Shown here: positions 23,106-34,804 of the stretch, piece by piece
How the letters are laid out: each line of letters opens with the position of its first letter
How positions within the stretch are numbered: position 1 is the stretch's first letter
Source of the DNA: Notamacropus eugenii
Taxonomy: Eukaryota; Chordata; Mammalia; Diprotodontia; Macropodidae
Length of the DNA: 64,000 nt
Reading direction: 5' to 3'
NCBI RefSeq assembly: GCF_028372415.1
Contig: NC_092875.1
Location: 48,155,271-48,219,270 of the forward strand
Notes under the pieces: model-generated
Databases searched by the model: none
Seen by the model: only the letters and a program-made list of their open reading frames with translations
Told to the model about the DNA's origin: nothing
Position numbers and translations under genes: made by a program

Positions 23106-24548
23106 ATATTGTATACATGTGTATATAAATGTATTTGTGTGCATTGTGTGTGACATATTTGTTATGGATTATTTTTATATATTGTATATAGCACATATAC
23201 ATAATATATACTTATATGATAGGTAATTGTGCATAATATTATTTTACACATGATATCACCCCAGTGCTTAGCACAACAGTAGGAACTTAATAAATCCTTG
23301 TTAACCCTGATCCTGTGACTTCTCATCCTTTTTGCTTCTTGGGCCACAGCTGCCATTTCCCAGAAAGAATAGCCCTGCCTTCTCTCGGCCTGAGCCTCCT
23401 CCATCCTTGGAAGCAGATTGTTAGTTTTTTCCAATAAGGGCCAGATTTGGAATCAGGAGGGTGACGGTCTCCCCGGAGAACTTTGCTGAGGTCTAGGGGA
23501 GATGAGATGAGAAGGGTGTCACCGTTGGGGCTGTGAAGGGAAGTGGTTCTTTGGTTGTTTTCATTGTTGATGTAAGAGATTGTTTGATCCTGAAGAGAGA
23601 CTTCTTTCTTGTTACTGCACAAAAATAACTCTTCCATATCGATTATAAACAAAGGTAAGAAATGTTCATACTCTTCTCTGCCTGAGGCTAAAATTTCCCT
23701 TCTTGAAAGCTGGCAAAATTTGAATAGTGGACTATGATGGTAAAAAAAACGGTCCCAGTTCTGGGTCAATAGAAATGATAGAGATACTGCCAGAATTTGG
23801 AGAAGACTTGAGGCCAGAATCAAGAAACTCCTCCTTCAGACGTTGCCCAACCTATCGTCCCTGGGCTTGCTGGGCTCTTGTTACCTTTGGGTTTGGTGCC
23901 GTGCAGACTAGTGACGACCAGAGAGTCAACCCTCTGGGAATTATTACCGTCCAGGCTATCAAAGTCATGCAGAGGACCTGAGTTCCAATTTTGCTTTTTG
24001 GCTTGTAGATGTATTCCCAGCACTCAGTAGAGTGTCTGCCACCTAGAAGCTTCACAATCAATATTTGTTGACTTGATCTGACTGATGCTTCCTCTAAGAC
24101 GAGTCTGTTACCTTCCCTGGGTCTCTGTTTTCTCATTTATAAAACAAGGGGCCGGGCAATTGAGCTAGTTCTCCATCCCACCCCAGCCCCTGCTTGATTC
24201 ATGATTCTGTGAATGCAAACTTGTGTCTTAGTTTCTGATCTATGACGGGAAGGGAGTGGACCTGGAGGTATCTTTGAATGTGATACCTTTAAAATGGTGA
24301 TGGAGGCCCAGGTGTGCTGGTGGTATGGAAGAAACCAATATGGAAAGCAGGGAATCACAAACAGGATATAATTTTATTGTTAATGGATAGTTTTTGTTTT
24401 CATATTACCTGTATTTTTAAGAGTATCTCTCCCTCTTCCCCAACCCTATAACTCATCCCAAAGCAAGGAATAAAAGGAGGGGGGCGAGTTTATTAAAACT
24501 AAAATATCAACCAAGTTTGTCAGCATATACAATATTGCACACCCACAG
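23106..24548. other. Intergenic, microsatellite remainder and mostly unique DNA
   Basis: The TA-rich field runs to about 23225, followed by an L2-like end at 23255-23315 ('cccagtgcttagcacaacag') and then sequence with no repeat I recognise. The minus ORF 23323-23823 (166 codons) has no domain or splice context and is not called. Confidence 0.4.
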
Positions 24549-24802
24549 TATGGCAGCTAGACGCACAATGAATAGAGCCATGGGTCTAGAGTCAGAAAGA
24601 CTCATCTTTCTGAGTATGAATCCAGTCTCAGACATTTACTAGCTGTGTGACCCTGGGTAAGTCACTTAATCCTGCTTGCCTCCATTTCCTCATCTAGAGC
24701 TAGAGAAGAAAATGACAAACCATTCCAGTATTTTTGCCAAGAAAACCCCAAATGAGGTCACACAAAGTCAGACATGACGGAAAAATGATCAAACAACAAC
24801 AC
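24549..24802 (+). mobile_element. Full-length tRNA/RTE SINE
   Basis: From 'ggcagctagacgcacaatga' through 'agctgtgtgaccctgggtaa' and 'gccaagaaaaccccaaatga' to the 'caaacaacaacac' tail. Confidence 0.88.
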
Positions 24803-24874
24803 ACCACAGTGTCCCAACTCTGCAAAGTACACCTTCTCATCTTTTCTTCAGGACCAAGGTAGGTGATGCAGTAG

Positions 24875-24985
24875 AATTCAATTCAAAAAGTATTTATCAT
24901 GTACATACTATATGCTAGGCTCTGCTCTAAGTCACTGAGAATACAGAACAAGGAATGAGGTGGTCCCAGGCTTCTAAGCCTCTCT
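24875..24985 (+). repeat. Old dispersed repeat, 5' part
   Basis: Contains 'aaaagtatttatcatgtaca', 'tatgctaggctctgctctaa' and 'aaggaatgaggtggtcccag', the opening of the family seen at 3.03 kb. Confidence 0.5.
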
Positions 24986-25084
24986 TTCATCGGTTCCCTC
25001 CTACAACCTGAGACAGCTCAGGTTGACGATAGCCATGATGACCAATCCAATAAAACCATCCCAGGGTTTGATATAAAAATAATA

Positions 25085-25255
25085 TTCAATATGGAATCCA
25101 GGACCTAAGTTCAAATCCCAGCTCTGAAACTTACTACCTGTATGATCTCAGGCAAATTATTTTGTCTCTCTGGACCTCAGTTTCCTCATCTGTAAAATGA
25201 AGGAGTTGGACTGAGTAGCCTCTAAGTTGCTTTTCAACTCTGGGTCTCTTCTGCT
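25085..25255 (+). mobile_element. MIR-like SINE
   Basis: Blocks 'taagttcaaatcccagctct', 'cagtttcctcatctgtaaaa' and a 'ttcaactctgggtct' end. Confidence 0.7.
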
Positions 25256-25364
25256 CAGTGAGATGTGAATGAGCCAATATGAACCAGACCAGTGATTTGG
25301 TCGGTCAGCAAATAATGACTTTGTGGCAGACTCTGGAATAAGTGCTAAGGACACCAAAAAAAAG

Positions 25365-25401
<37 letters not shown>
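25365..25401. repeat. (CA)n microsatellite
   Basis: About 18 uninterrupted CA units. Confidence 0.97.
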
Positions 25402-25404
<3 letters not shown>

Positions 25405-25475
25405 CCAACCCACAGTCCTCCATTACATCCTAATAGGAGATAAAACATGTAACTAATTAAGTTATATACAAAGTA

Positions 25476-25665
25476 GGGCAGCTAGGTGGCACAGTGGATA
25501 GAGTGCCAAGCCTAGAGTCAAGAAGACTCATCTTCCCAAGTTCAAATCCAGCCTCAGACATTTACTAGTTATGTGACTCTGAGCAAGTCACTTCACCCTG
25601 TTTGCCTCAGTTTCCTCATCTGTAAAATGAGCTGGAGAAGGAAACCGGGTCAGGCATGACTACAA
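25476..25665 (+). mobile_element. tRNA/RTE SINE, 3' shortened
   Basis: Clear head 'gggcagctaggtggcacagt' and core. The RTE tail is internally deleted ('ggaaaccgggtcaggcatga'). Confidence 0.9.
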
Positions 25666-25814
25666 AAATGTACAGAGTAGATGAGAAATCATCTCAGAGT
25701 GGGGAAGAGATAGGGAGACAAGGAAAGTCCTTCTGCAGAAGGTAGGATTTGCTCCCAATTCTTGAGTCAGAAGTGAGGGGGAAGAGCATCCCAGGCACAG
25801 AGGGACAGAAATTT

Positions 25815-26022
25815 CCTAACTGTATGACCCTGGGCAAGTCACTTTAACCCATTATGTATCTGCCTCAGTTTCCTCATCTGTAAAATGGGGATAATGATAC
25901 CTCCTACCTCCCAGGTTGTTGTGAGGATCAAATAAGATAATCATTTTTAAAGCGTTTAGAACAATGCCTGGCACAGAGTAGATGCAGTAATCAATACTAG
26001 CTCTTATTAATATTATTATTTC
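25815..26022 (+). mobile_element. CORE-SINE/MIR
   Basis: 'gtatgaccctgggcaagtca', 'ctcatctgtaaaatggggat', 'gttgttgtgaggatcaaata' and 'caatgcctggcacagagtag' in order. Confidence 0.85.
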
Positions 26023-26024
26023 CC

Positions 26025-26135
26025 CCAGCAGAATGTAAGTCCCCTTAGGGTAGCATCTTTTCTTTCTGTCTTTGGGTCCCTGGTACAAGAACATAACAGG
26101 TGGCTAATAAATGCCTATTGACTCGAACCCTGTCC
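26025..26135 (+). mobile_element. L2-like 3' end
   Basis: 'gcagaatgtaagtcccctta' to 'taataaatgcctattgactc'. Confidence 0.55.
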
Positions 26136-26874
26136 CTCCTGACTCCAGCTCCAGTATTCTATCCACTGCAGCCCCCTGCCTGCCCCACAGATAGGAGAAA
26201 AAGAGTGTGGAGTGGGCTGGTAGGCGAACTGGGAGCTGAGTGCAGGGGGCTGGACTCCTCTACAGAGAGCAGGCAATTTTTTCTCTGCCAAGTGAAGGCT
26301 TCTCTGATGAATAGGTTGTCTCAGAACTTCCTAGAGACAGCTGGGTGAGATAACTCAGATAAGTAACGGGCCTCGGGGCCAGCTGGGAGAAAACCGGAAG
26401 ATTTAATGCTGGATTGAACATGGAACCTGGGGCTGGGATACTTGGATCTTGTCTCCCGGACAATTCTGCATTTTTAATTCTTCTCCTCAAATACCAAGAG
26501 GTAAATTTGAATCCTCTCAACTGGAATTGATTCCTCCTTAAATAACATTTCTAGGTGCCAGAGATTTTGTTGAAGCTTAGAAATATTTGCTCTTTCTGGA
26601 CAATCTCACCGAGGAACTGGAAGGGAAGGCTGGGCTCGAAGGACTGGAGGGGAGGGTGGGGAAGGGGCATTTTCCCAGAACAGTAGATAGGAGTTCCACC
26701 TAGTGAAAGATGTGGGCTATTGAGAGGCAGATATGGGCAGAGCTGAGCAGATAACGGGAATTGATTGACAGATTCCATCAGGTCTTGAGAACAGCGAATA
26801 CATTCCATCAGTCACAGAATACTTGGGGCTGATGGAAGGGCCCCGACCAATGCTTGGTATATTCTTCTAGCTAG
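26136..26874. other. Intergenic, no feature seen
   Basis: No repeat family, exon or regulatory motif recognised. Short ORFs on both strands lack any domain. Confidence 0.4.
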
Positions 26875-27120
26875 TTAATGCGGTGGATAGATCCTCCCAC
26901 CTAGAGTCAGGAAGACCTTAGTTCAAATCCAGCCTCATATACTTACTTACTTGCCATGTGACCCTGGCCACACCTCTATCTGACTCAGTTTCCTCATCTG
27001 TAAAATGGAGATAATAATACCACCTATGTACCAGGGTTTTTCCAAGGATTAACAGAGATTATATTTGTGATATGCTTTGCAAATCTTACAGCACTATATA
27101 AATACTATTTACTATTCATA
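26875..27120 (+). mobile_element. CORE-SINE
   Basis: 'gcggtggatagatcctccca', 'gttcaaatccagcctcatat', 'ctcatctgtaaaatggagat' and 'cactatataaatactattta'. Confidence 0.8.
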
Positions 27121-27310
27121 TACTACCTATATATTTATAAATATATATAGCCCCTCTACTCACAGACCCCCTCATAAATATGTATAGAATAATTTTACAC
27201 ATATACATATATTTGTATATAATATGTTATATATTACATATGTATGTAATATGTTATATATGATTATATATAGTATAATATGATATAAATTTTTATTTTG
27301 TATATTTGTG
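27121..27310. repeat. AT-rich microsatellite-like tract
   Basis: Imperfect (TA)n and 'tatatgta' variants with a short non-AT interruption ('gcccctctactcacagaccc'). Confidence 0.8.
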
Positions 27311-27536
27311 TCTAATGGTAGCCATCTCTAGGAAGGGGAGGGGAGAAAAAAGGGAAAATTCCTTTATTATATATAAAGGAATAACAAGTTGTATATGATA
27401 GATGTGCAGTTTCGTGTGCAATCATTTTTTATTACACTGTGTTATGGAAATGCTAGCTTTATTCCATAAATTAAAAATTAAATAATTTTTAAAAGAGTAA
27501 AAAAAAAGTATAAAAAGAGAGAATGTGGACTCCGTT

Positions 27537-27960
27537 CAGCAACCATCCAATGGAGGAGAAGACATTTGAACTCTGCCCTCAGAACCCCTGTTTTGAGCCG
27601 CTTTGCTCAGAAAGCCCCCAGTCTCGGGTTAAAGACATGGTCTCTAGTCTCACAAAACCCTCCATCATGAGGGGGGCACAGACAATCCCTCTCTTTGTTG
27701 ACCCTCCCCCCACCACCAACTTGAGAAGGAAAGACCAAGTCTCACTTTCAAGGGACCCTCAGTATGAGGAGGAGACATGACCCCCTCTTCTCAGAACCCC
27801 CAACATGAGGGTGAGACATAATCCTGCCGTAGAAGACCTCTGATCTCAGGGAACCTGGAGTCTGACAAAGTAGACATGCTCTAAGGGACCGCCCAGTGGA
27901 GGGGAAGAAATACAGTGCCTGACCTCAGGGAGCGTCCGCAGAAATGCCGAGATGTGTCCC
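27537..27960 (+). repeat. Degenerate 40-50 bp minisatellite, about nine units
   Basis: Successive units share the order 'aaccccca-tatgagg-gagacat-ctctgatctcag'. Unit junctions ending in 'ctcag' or 'ctaag' fall near 27582, 27611, 27822, 27851 and 27880, and further copies follow. Adjacent 'atgagg' motifs at 27764 and 27805 are 41 bp apart. The small + ORF at 27523-27780 simply reads through the units. Confidence 0.6.
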
Positions 27961-28429
27961 GGTAAGATGGGCCCCTCTCTGCTTTCCTAACCCCTGTCTA
28001 GGCTTTACCAGAGTTGTCATTTCTCCTAAGCTTCTCCTCAATTAACTTCTGCAGCTCACCACCAGGAATCTAGACCCTTCCCTCTACTCCCGTGGGCTGG
28101 CTAATTGGGGGCTCGCTCCTGCCAGAGAGGGGACTCAGACAGCTGTCAGAGACGCGGCCGGCTCGGCTCCTCTCCAGGCATCAGCCGTCTTGCACAGGCA
28201 TCCCCGGCCTCTCCATCTGCTAGAATTGCTCTGTCCCTCAGCTCTTCCCCTGGGGCTGCCCTTCCTCCCTCTCCATTGCATATACTTCCACCCACCTTAA
28301 TTGTCTCAGACACTTAACCGAGGGTGCTGTTAAATATGTGCATCCCTTTTGTGGGCTCTATCCTAGAAATGGAGCCGAGAGGAGAAAAGACGAGCTGAAG
28401 AAAGATTCTATAAACCAAGACAGAGACAG
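27961..28429. other. Intergenic, no feature seen
   Basis: Moderately GC-rich, with no recognised repeat or exon. The ORF at 28105-28317 is Ser/Pro-rich and has no domain. Confidence 0.35.
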
Positions 28430-28690
28430 AGCCTTGGGCCTTTGAGTCAGGAAGACCTGAGTTCAAATCCAACCTCAGACACTTAGTAGCTGTGGGACCC
28501 CAGGCAACTCACTTAATCCGGATTACCTTGGTTAGTTTCCTCATCTGTAAAATGGGAATAATAGTATATAATAGTAGCACCTATAGTAGATAATAGTAGT
28601 ACCTATTTCCTAGGGTTGTTGTGAATATCTGATTTTAAAAGAGTTTAGTGCAATGTCTAACATAGTAAGCGCTTACTAAATGCTTTACAT
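28430..28690 (+). mobile_element. CORE-SINE with local 'atagtag' expansion
   Basis: 'tttgagtcaggaagacctga' through 'tttcctcatctgtaaaatgg', then tandem 'atagtagcacctatagtaga', then the usual 'agggttgttgtgaatatctg' end. Confidence 0.8.
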
Positions 28691-28699
28691 TTCTTCTTC

Positions 28700-28766
28700 C
28701 CTTTCTTCCTCCTCCCTCCCTTCTTCCCTTCCTTCCTTCCTTCCGTCTTTCCTTTCTTCCTTCCTG
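28700..28766. repeat. (CCTT)n-like microsatellite
   Basis: Imperfect runs of CCTT/CTTCC after the SINE. Confidence 0.85.
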
Positions 28767-30149
28767 TTAAAGGGATCTACCTCACCAGAAGCTCCCCACT
28801 GAACTTAGATTTTAGGAAATGAAAACTAAGTCTCCTCTCCTGAGTCATATAAGAGCTCTGATCTACTTTGATGGAGAGTTCACAAACATAAGAAATAAGG
28901 TATTTGATGGCATCAGTTGACATTAATTAATTATTAACTCACATCCAGCTCAAAACAGATGGGAGACTGGGGCCTAAGAAAGAATAAATGATGTGAAGAG
29001 TCTGAATTGGGTGAATTCCTTCCTGACCTGTCTTCTTGGGCTGGCATCAACTCAAACCTGTGTTAGACCCATTGTTAAATTTTCAGAGAGAGCATTTACC
29101 CCCACGAAAATCCATCAAATACTACAAATCAGAATCCAATTTATTGCATTGTTAATTTTTTTAGATTTAAGAAAGTGAAGGAGAAAATGTCAATAATGCA
29201 AATTAATCCTAAAAACTTGTCTTTTTCAGAAAGCAGATTGTTAAACATTTACCAGCATACCACTGCTTTGGCCCCAGTCCATGATTCCTTAAGCAGACCT
29301 AACAGTAACAGACAGCCAGGTCGTCCCCTCTCTCCCTCTCCCCAGGGACTGTCTACCCCAGGTCCCCTCAGGGATAAATGTTTCAGGATCAGATCAGTTG
29401 GGGCCCTTCTTTGGCCAAAGCTGGCTTTTAAAGATTCTGAAGAGGGGAGGTAGAGACATAAGCCTGAACCTAGCTTGGATTTCATTTATTCTCTCTACTT
29501 TTCCCCTCAATCAAGTGGAAGAGGGGAGGGAAAGAAGGCGATTCAATTCAACATTTCTTGGGCACCTACTCTGTGTGGAGAAAGGGAAGACATAAATGAG
29601 TAAGACTTAGTCTCCCTATCCAGGAGCTCATAAGTCTTCTAGGCAGAGGCAGCCAACCAAAGCAGGGACCAAAAGGAAGAGCTGAAGGAGCTGATTTCAA
29701 GGTCCTCACTCCCTCGGAGGGGACCAAGATCAGTTAACTTTGTACATAAAAGGGAAGGAGGGAGAGAAGGGACAATCAGAGATCTGGGCTGGAGGTTCTG
29801 ACCCTTGGCTAAGGCCTGAGATCTTTCTACTGTTTGAGCTCTAGGGAAATCAAAATGTTATTTCTTTTTTTAAAATGTCGTTTGTTTCACTTGGATCCCA
29901 AAAGATCAAATTCATAAGTATAAAATGGAGGAAATACAGCAGAAAAAGATCTGAGGGTTTTAGTGGACTACAAGCTCAATAGGAGTTAAGAGTATGATAT
30001 GCCAACCTGCCATCACATAATCTTAGGCTGCCATTGTAGATTGGGTCTGACTCAGGTCAGATTTAATAATGAAACAAAATGAGACACTGGTAGGTAATTC
30101 AGCAATTAACAAAAAGAAATTTACTTAGCTATAGCCTTAGAATGGACAA
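28767..30149. other. Intergenic
   Basis: One short copy of the old dispersed repeat at 29545-29660 ('acatttcttgggcacctact'). Otherwise no gene or repeat recognised. Confidence 0.4.
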
Positions 30150-30349
30150 TTAGTGGGAGAAGTGGCTAGAGTACTGGTTCTAGAGTCAGGAAGACATCTT
30201 CCTGAGTTCAAATCTGTCCTGTTTGCCTCAGTTTCCTCATCTGTAAAATGAGCTGGAGAAGGAAATGGCAAACAACTCCATTATCTTTGCCAAGAAAATC
30301 CCAAAAGCGGTCACAAAGAGTTTGGGCACGACCGAACAACAACAAAATC
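30150..30349 (+). mobile_element. tRNA/RTE SINE with internal deletion
   Basis: 'tctagagtcaggaagacatc' joins directly to 'ctgtttgcctcagtttcctc', skipping the 'acacttactagctgtgtgac' segment. The tail ends 'cgaccgaacaacaacaaaat'. Confidence 0.85.
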
Positions 30350-30354
30350 TTCAC

Positions 30355-30529
30355 CCCATGAGAAGAAGAGGAGAGAGGGATGAAGAAACAGAGAGAGGGA
30401 GGGAGGGATGGAGAGGGAGAGAGGGAGAGAGAGAGAGAGAGAGAGAAGAGAAGAGAAGAGAAGAGAAGAGAAGAGAAGAGAAGAGAAGAGAAGAGAAGAG
30501 GAGAGAAGAGGAGAGAGAGAAGAGAAGAG

Positions 30530-30613
<84 letters not shown>

Positions 30614-30641
30614 AGGGAGAGGGAGAGGGAGAGGGAGAGAA
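30355..30641 (+). repeat. Compound purine repeat (GAGAA)n-(GA)n-(GAGGGA)n
   Basis: The last pyrimidine before the core is T at 30409 and the next is C at 30642, giving 232 purines in a row (30410-30641). Order: GA/GGGA, about 12 AAGAG pentamers, a mixed zone, about 30 GA units, then about 7 GGGAGA units. The Arg/Glu-rich and Ser/Leu-rich ORFs here are artefacts of the repeat. Confidence 0.97.
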
Positions 30642-31781
30642 CTTTTTACACTTTTAAATGCAGCACCTCTGCCTGTCCTCAACTAATGAAATGAGGTGCC
30701 ATTGGCACATTTGTCTAAATCCCCACAACCAAATGTTCCTAGACTCCTGGGGAGAATTTAGCATCAACCTTCCAATTACCTCAGTGACTTGCACAATAGA
30801 ATTCCCAACAACAAAAATAACCCAACATGGCCAAATTGTGGTTGATCTCTCAAATTCCAAATTAATAAATAAACAAAACTCAGAGGTCCTTCAGCACATC
30901 TGTTGGACAATCCTAAAATTCCAGGGATTTACCTTGGTTTTCATTCTTTCTGTGTCAGGTCCCTCCTGCCCCCACCGTCCCCCTCCCCCAATGGTTGACA
31001 ATGTCCAGAAGCAGTTATAGGATGGAGGACTGCTGGTCCAGCTGCACCATCATTTCCAAAAAGCCATTCAAAACCAAACAGTTTACACAAATATGCATCC
31101 CTTAAATCTGGCAAGACCCTTTCAGGAGGTGTCCCCCAAGACAATTGATAGTGATCATTAGCAATTCGAGGGCATCATCAGTACCAGCAAGGGCTGGGCA
31201 CTAGCTCTTCTGAATTCCTCCTTTTCTAATGAGGGGAAATATATCTTTCTTGATCCTAAAAAAGAATCAATCCCTCTTGAGTGCTTGGAAGGTAAACTGA
31301 GTTCTGAAGAGATATCCCCCAACAGAACGTGAAGAAGGTTTGAATTACCAGGCTGGAAGGCTCAACAAAGCTGGGGGCGAGGGGGGGGGGTGTCTAAAAC
31401 AGTTTGCCTTTAGAGTCCATGTCTTCAGATACAGATCATACTCACATCTGTCTCTCATCGTTGAATGACCACCTGCAGTTTACTCTCTGATCAACAGGAG
31501 CGGGTAGAGCCTCAAAGTAAGAAGTTACAATCTCTGGAGGCATCAATTTAAAAGGGTGGCATGAGGACTAATCCAGGCTCCCCTTGTTCTATGCCCCCAC
31601 TTCCAGCTACCTCATTGTACCAGCTCCTCCAATGGTCTGTTCTGACTCGGCCCCCCCATAATTTAGTTTTGAAACAGTTCAAAACTGTAAGAAAACGAGA
31701 CATTGGTTAGTCATCCAATAGAGATTTACTGAGCCATAGCAGGAAAAGGGATATGCAACAAGGACAGGCACTAAGGTCATC
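30642..31781. other. Intergenic
   Basis: No recognised repeat or exon. There is a G-run at about 31380-31390. Confidence 0.4.
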
Positions 31782-32012
31782 TCAAGGTGACTCAGTGGAC
31801 AGAGCACTGGACCTAAAGTCAGGAAGACCTGAGTTCAAATATGACCTCAGACACTTACTAGCTGTGTTACCCTAGGCAAGTCGCTTAACTGATGTCTGCC
31901 TTAGGTTCTTCATCTGTATAATGAACTGAAGGAAAAAATGACAAACCACTGCAGTATCTTTGCCAAGAAAACCCTAACAGCGTCACAGACTTGTACACAA
32001 CTAAACAACAAG
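31782..32012 (+). mobile_element. tRNA/RTE SINE
   Basis: 'ctcagtggacagagcactgg', 'cagacacttactagctgtgt', 'agtatctttgccaagaaaac' and the 'aactaaacaacaa' tail. Confidence 0.88.
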
Positions 32013-33498
32013 TTGATTTAGCTGACTGAAATTCCCATATCTGAATTGCTCATCATAATCCACCAATGAGGCATCCATTGATGCCCTTAGATCTTGAATG
32101 TTTCATACTCAAACTGCCTGGAAGTGATGGCATCAGCCTGGATGTTTTGTCCTCTGAGTCAACCAAGAATTGAGGATGATCTCAATAACTTTTAAGGAAA
32201 AATTAGCCTAAAGTGCACAAAAGTGTTAGGATATTATATTGCCTCTGTCACCGCTTCATTAGCACCAGGAACTAGGAGAATAATAGTAGCATTCACCTTT
32301 GCCCTATTTGGATTCTCTGGGATACTCTGTTCTGAGTGAAATATTTAGCAAAAAAAAAGCTCATTTTGAATAACTGCATAGTACCCAGAGAAGGCCAACC
32401 AAGCTGATAAAGAGCTGAAGTAAGAAGGTATCTGAAGGAGAGACAGGAGAGACAAAGAGAACACCACTTTGACCACCACCTCCCCTTAGACAGAAATGGA
32501 GAGAGCCCAGGACCCTGAACCCCAAAGCCTCACAAATGTCAACTCTTCTTAAAACATGATCCCTGCTTCCAGCCTAGAGCCCAAAGCCATCTTCCAGGGA
32601 AATTGCCCTGATAGAGATGAGATCTAACAACTCCCTCTCCAAGGTGCTGCAGCTCCCACCTCCCCTGCAGATTGAAGAGATAAAGTCTTCCCCATCAACA
32701 AAGTCTTTGGCATTATTAAATGGTTCCATATCATTAATGGATGTGGTTTTATCAACAGAGATGACATTTAAGAAGAGGCAATGCCATTCCCTTTACCTCT
32801 GGCACCCTAGGGACCACAGGGCCTTTCCATCTGCCCCATAACTGAATTTTCCTAAGTGTAGTATCTTTCCCAATTAAAATGGGAGTTCCTTAGAACTGAT
32901 GTCTCTATTTGCACCCCCAGCACTTTGCACAAAGCTGTTAATTAATGGATGTTTTTCCATCCTTTCATTCAAAATCAAGCCCTGTGAGATTCAATGGAAG
33001 GAACTGAGTCAACTGGGAGAAGAAAAGGCTTTAGAAGGACATGTCTTTAAGTATTTGGAGGGTTGTCTGGTGGAAGAAGGGTCAGCTTTGCTCTGATTGG
33101 CTCCAGAGGGCAGGACTAGAATATGCAGATTTTGGCTTGACATCAAAGGGAAAAAGACTACCTTACATCTGGAACTGCCCCAAAGCAGAGTAAGCTGCCT
33201 CATGGGGAGCCCCTCGATAGAGCTCTACAAAGGTTGGATGACCACTTGTTAGGCCAAATGACTTCTGGAGTTCCTTCTCACTCAGAAATTCTATGATTCT
33301 TTGAAATCAGGACAAAAAAAAGGGTGGCTTTATACAAGTTTGTAAAATGATTTGCATATGTTATCTCATTTGAGATAATGAGATAATCTCAGGCTGTAGG
33401 TACAGGAATCCAGGATTTGCTTTCCAGAGCTTTGGGGAACAACACCTGCCTTCAGCTCTCTTGCACAGTGAGCTGTCCCACATCCTGAATGCTCCATA

Positions 33499-33503
<5 letters not shown>
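32013..33503. other. Intergenic
   Basis: A weak L2-like end at 32860-32955 ('cccccagcactttgcacaaa'). Nothing else recognised. Confidence 0.4.
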
Positions 33504-33548
<45 letters not shown>

Positions 33549-33571
33549 ACACACACTCACATACACACACA
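33504..33571. repeat. (CA)n microsatellite, interrupted
   Basis: CA units with 'ctca' and 'cata' interruptions toward the 3' side. Confidence 0.95.
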
Positions 33572-33735
33572 AGCTGAGTTCAAATCTTGGCTCTGATACT
33601 TAATACCTGTGTGTCCTCTGGAAACTCACCGAACCTTTCTGTGGCTCAGTTTCCTCATCTGTAAATTAAAAGGGTTGGATAAGAAGGCCTTGGAGGTATC
33701 TTCCAACTCTAAAGTCATGATCCTTTGATCTCCTC
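33572..33735 (+). mobile_element. MIR-like SINE
   Basis: 'ctgagttcaaatcttggctc', 'cagtttcctcatctgtaaat' and 'aactctaaagtcatgatcct'. It abuts the CA repeat. Confidence 0.75.
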
Positions 33736-34000
33736 ATTTTCTTGGAAAATGGGTGAGAATACAGAATTGGGGTCAAATAACAGAGAAAAGGGTAATGGCC
33801 TCAGTCTCCTCTGTAAAATAAGGATTCATATATTCCTACCTGGAAAAGGTAGGAATCTGTCACAGAGTAAGAACAAATGATACAGATGGACATTAATTCT
33901 ACAGGGGGTGATGTTAAAAGACATTGTGCCACCCACCCTCACCCCTATCCCCTCTCTCAAAGTTCCTTTGTATTTGTCTTATAAATATACGTGAGAGTAG

Positions 34001-34175
34001 GGAAGCTAGGTGGATAGAGCACTGGGTCTGGATTCAAGAGGACCTGAGAGCATGTGTATGTGTGTGTGTGCATGTGTGTGTGTGAAAGAGAGGGGGGGGG
34101 CAGCAGTATGGGGGTAGTCAGTAAGACTGGGTTCAAGTGGTGCCTGTGACATATATTAGTTGGATGACCTTAGGA
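34001..34175 (+). mobile_element. SINE split by a (TG)n run
   Basis: The head 'ggaagctaggtggatagagc' is followed by (TG)n at about 34052-34084 and G-rich DNA, then by a diverged continuation 'gactgggttcaagtggtgcc...ttggatgacctta'. Confidence 0.5.
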
Positions 34176-34804
34176 AGGGCAAGACTAAAATGTATAGCTG
34201 CTTACATCTGCTTTGAGAAGGAATTCCCCTCACTGGGAGTTCCTCATAAGAATGAAATCATAGGTCGATGCAAATAAAAGGTGGGGAGATGTAAATATAG
34301 ATTTGACTAGTTCAAATCAGGAATATGGAGCCAGACTGAGAGTGGGGTCCTTAGAGGGGCTGCTATTCCTTCCCTGGCACCAACCTGAGTACCAGCCCCC
34401 TTACTGTGAGCAAGGGGGAGGACAGGTCTGCATAAATCTCTGTCTCCGAGCTCCAGGCATTTAACAGTTTGGTCCTTCCCAATCCGTTGTTTCATTGTTC
34501 CAAGGATGACTTCCCTCTCTCAACCAGACTGTGAGCTCCCCACCGTGGAAACAGCCCCACTGCCAGTCAGGAGATGTAGTTTTCTGAGGACTCTCTGGAT
34601 GCCTTTGAACACGTCCCTTCTGCTTTCTGGCTTCAGTTTCCTTCTCTTCTTCCTTAGAAAGAAGGCGGTGGACCAGATGGCTCTACGGACCCTGCCAGCT
34701 TGGATCTGACATTTTGAAAGGTGTAGGTGATCTGTAAAGTGGACAGACACGGCAGGAGAGTCGCAGGCCGGTTCAGGCTCGTTCGAAGAATGGCTCGACG
34801 GTCT

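Larger units (their letters stand above)
25310..25790 (+). repeat. Old dispersed repeat split by (CA)n and a SINE
   Basis: Left piece 'cagactctggaataagtgct...' is followed by (CA)n, then 'acagtcctccattacatcct', the SINE at 25476-25665, and 'gagaaatcatctcagagtgg...gaagagcatcccaggcacag'. The order matches one copy of the repeat interrupted twice. Confidence 0.5.

Noticed and set aside
22225..23225. CRISPR-like or satellite array
   Set aside because: There are no uniform repeats with unique spacers; the periodicity is dinucleotide-level.
30265..30694. Arg/Glu-rich and Ser/Leu-rich ORFs on both strands
   Set aside because: They are translations of a (GA)-type simple repeat.
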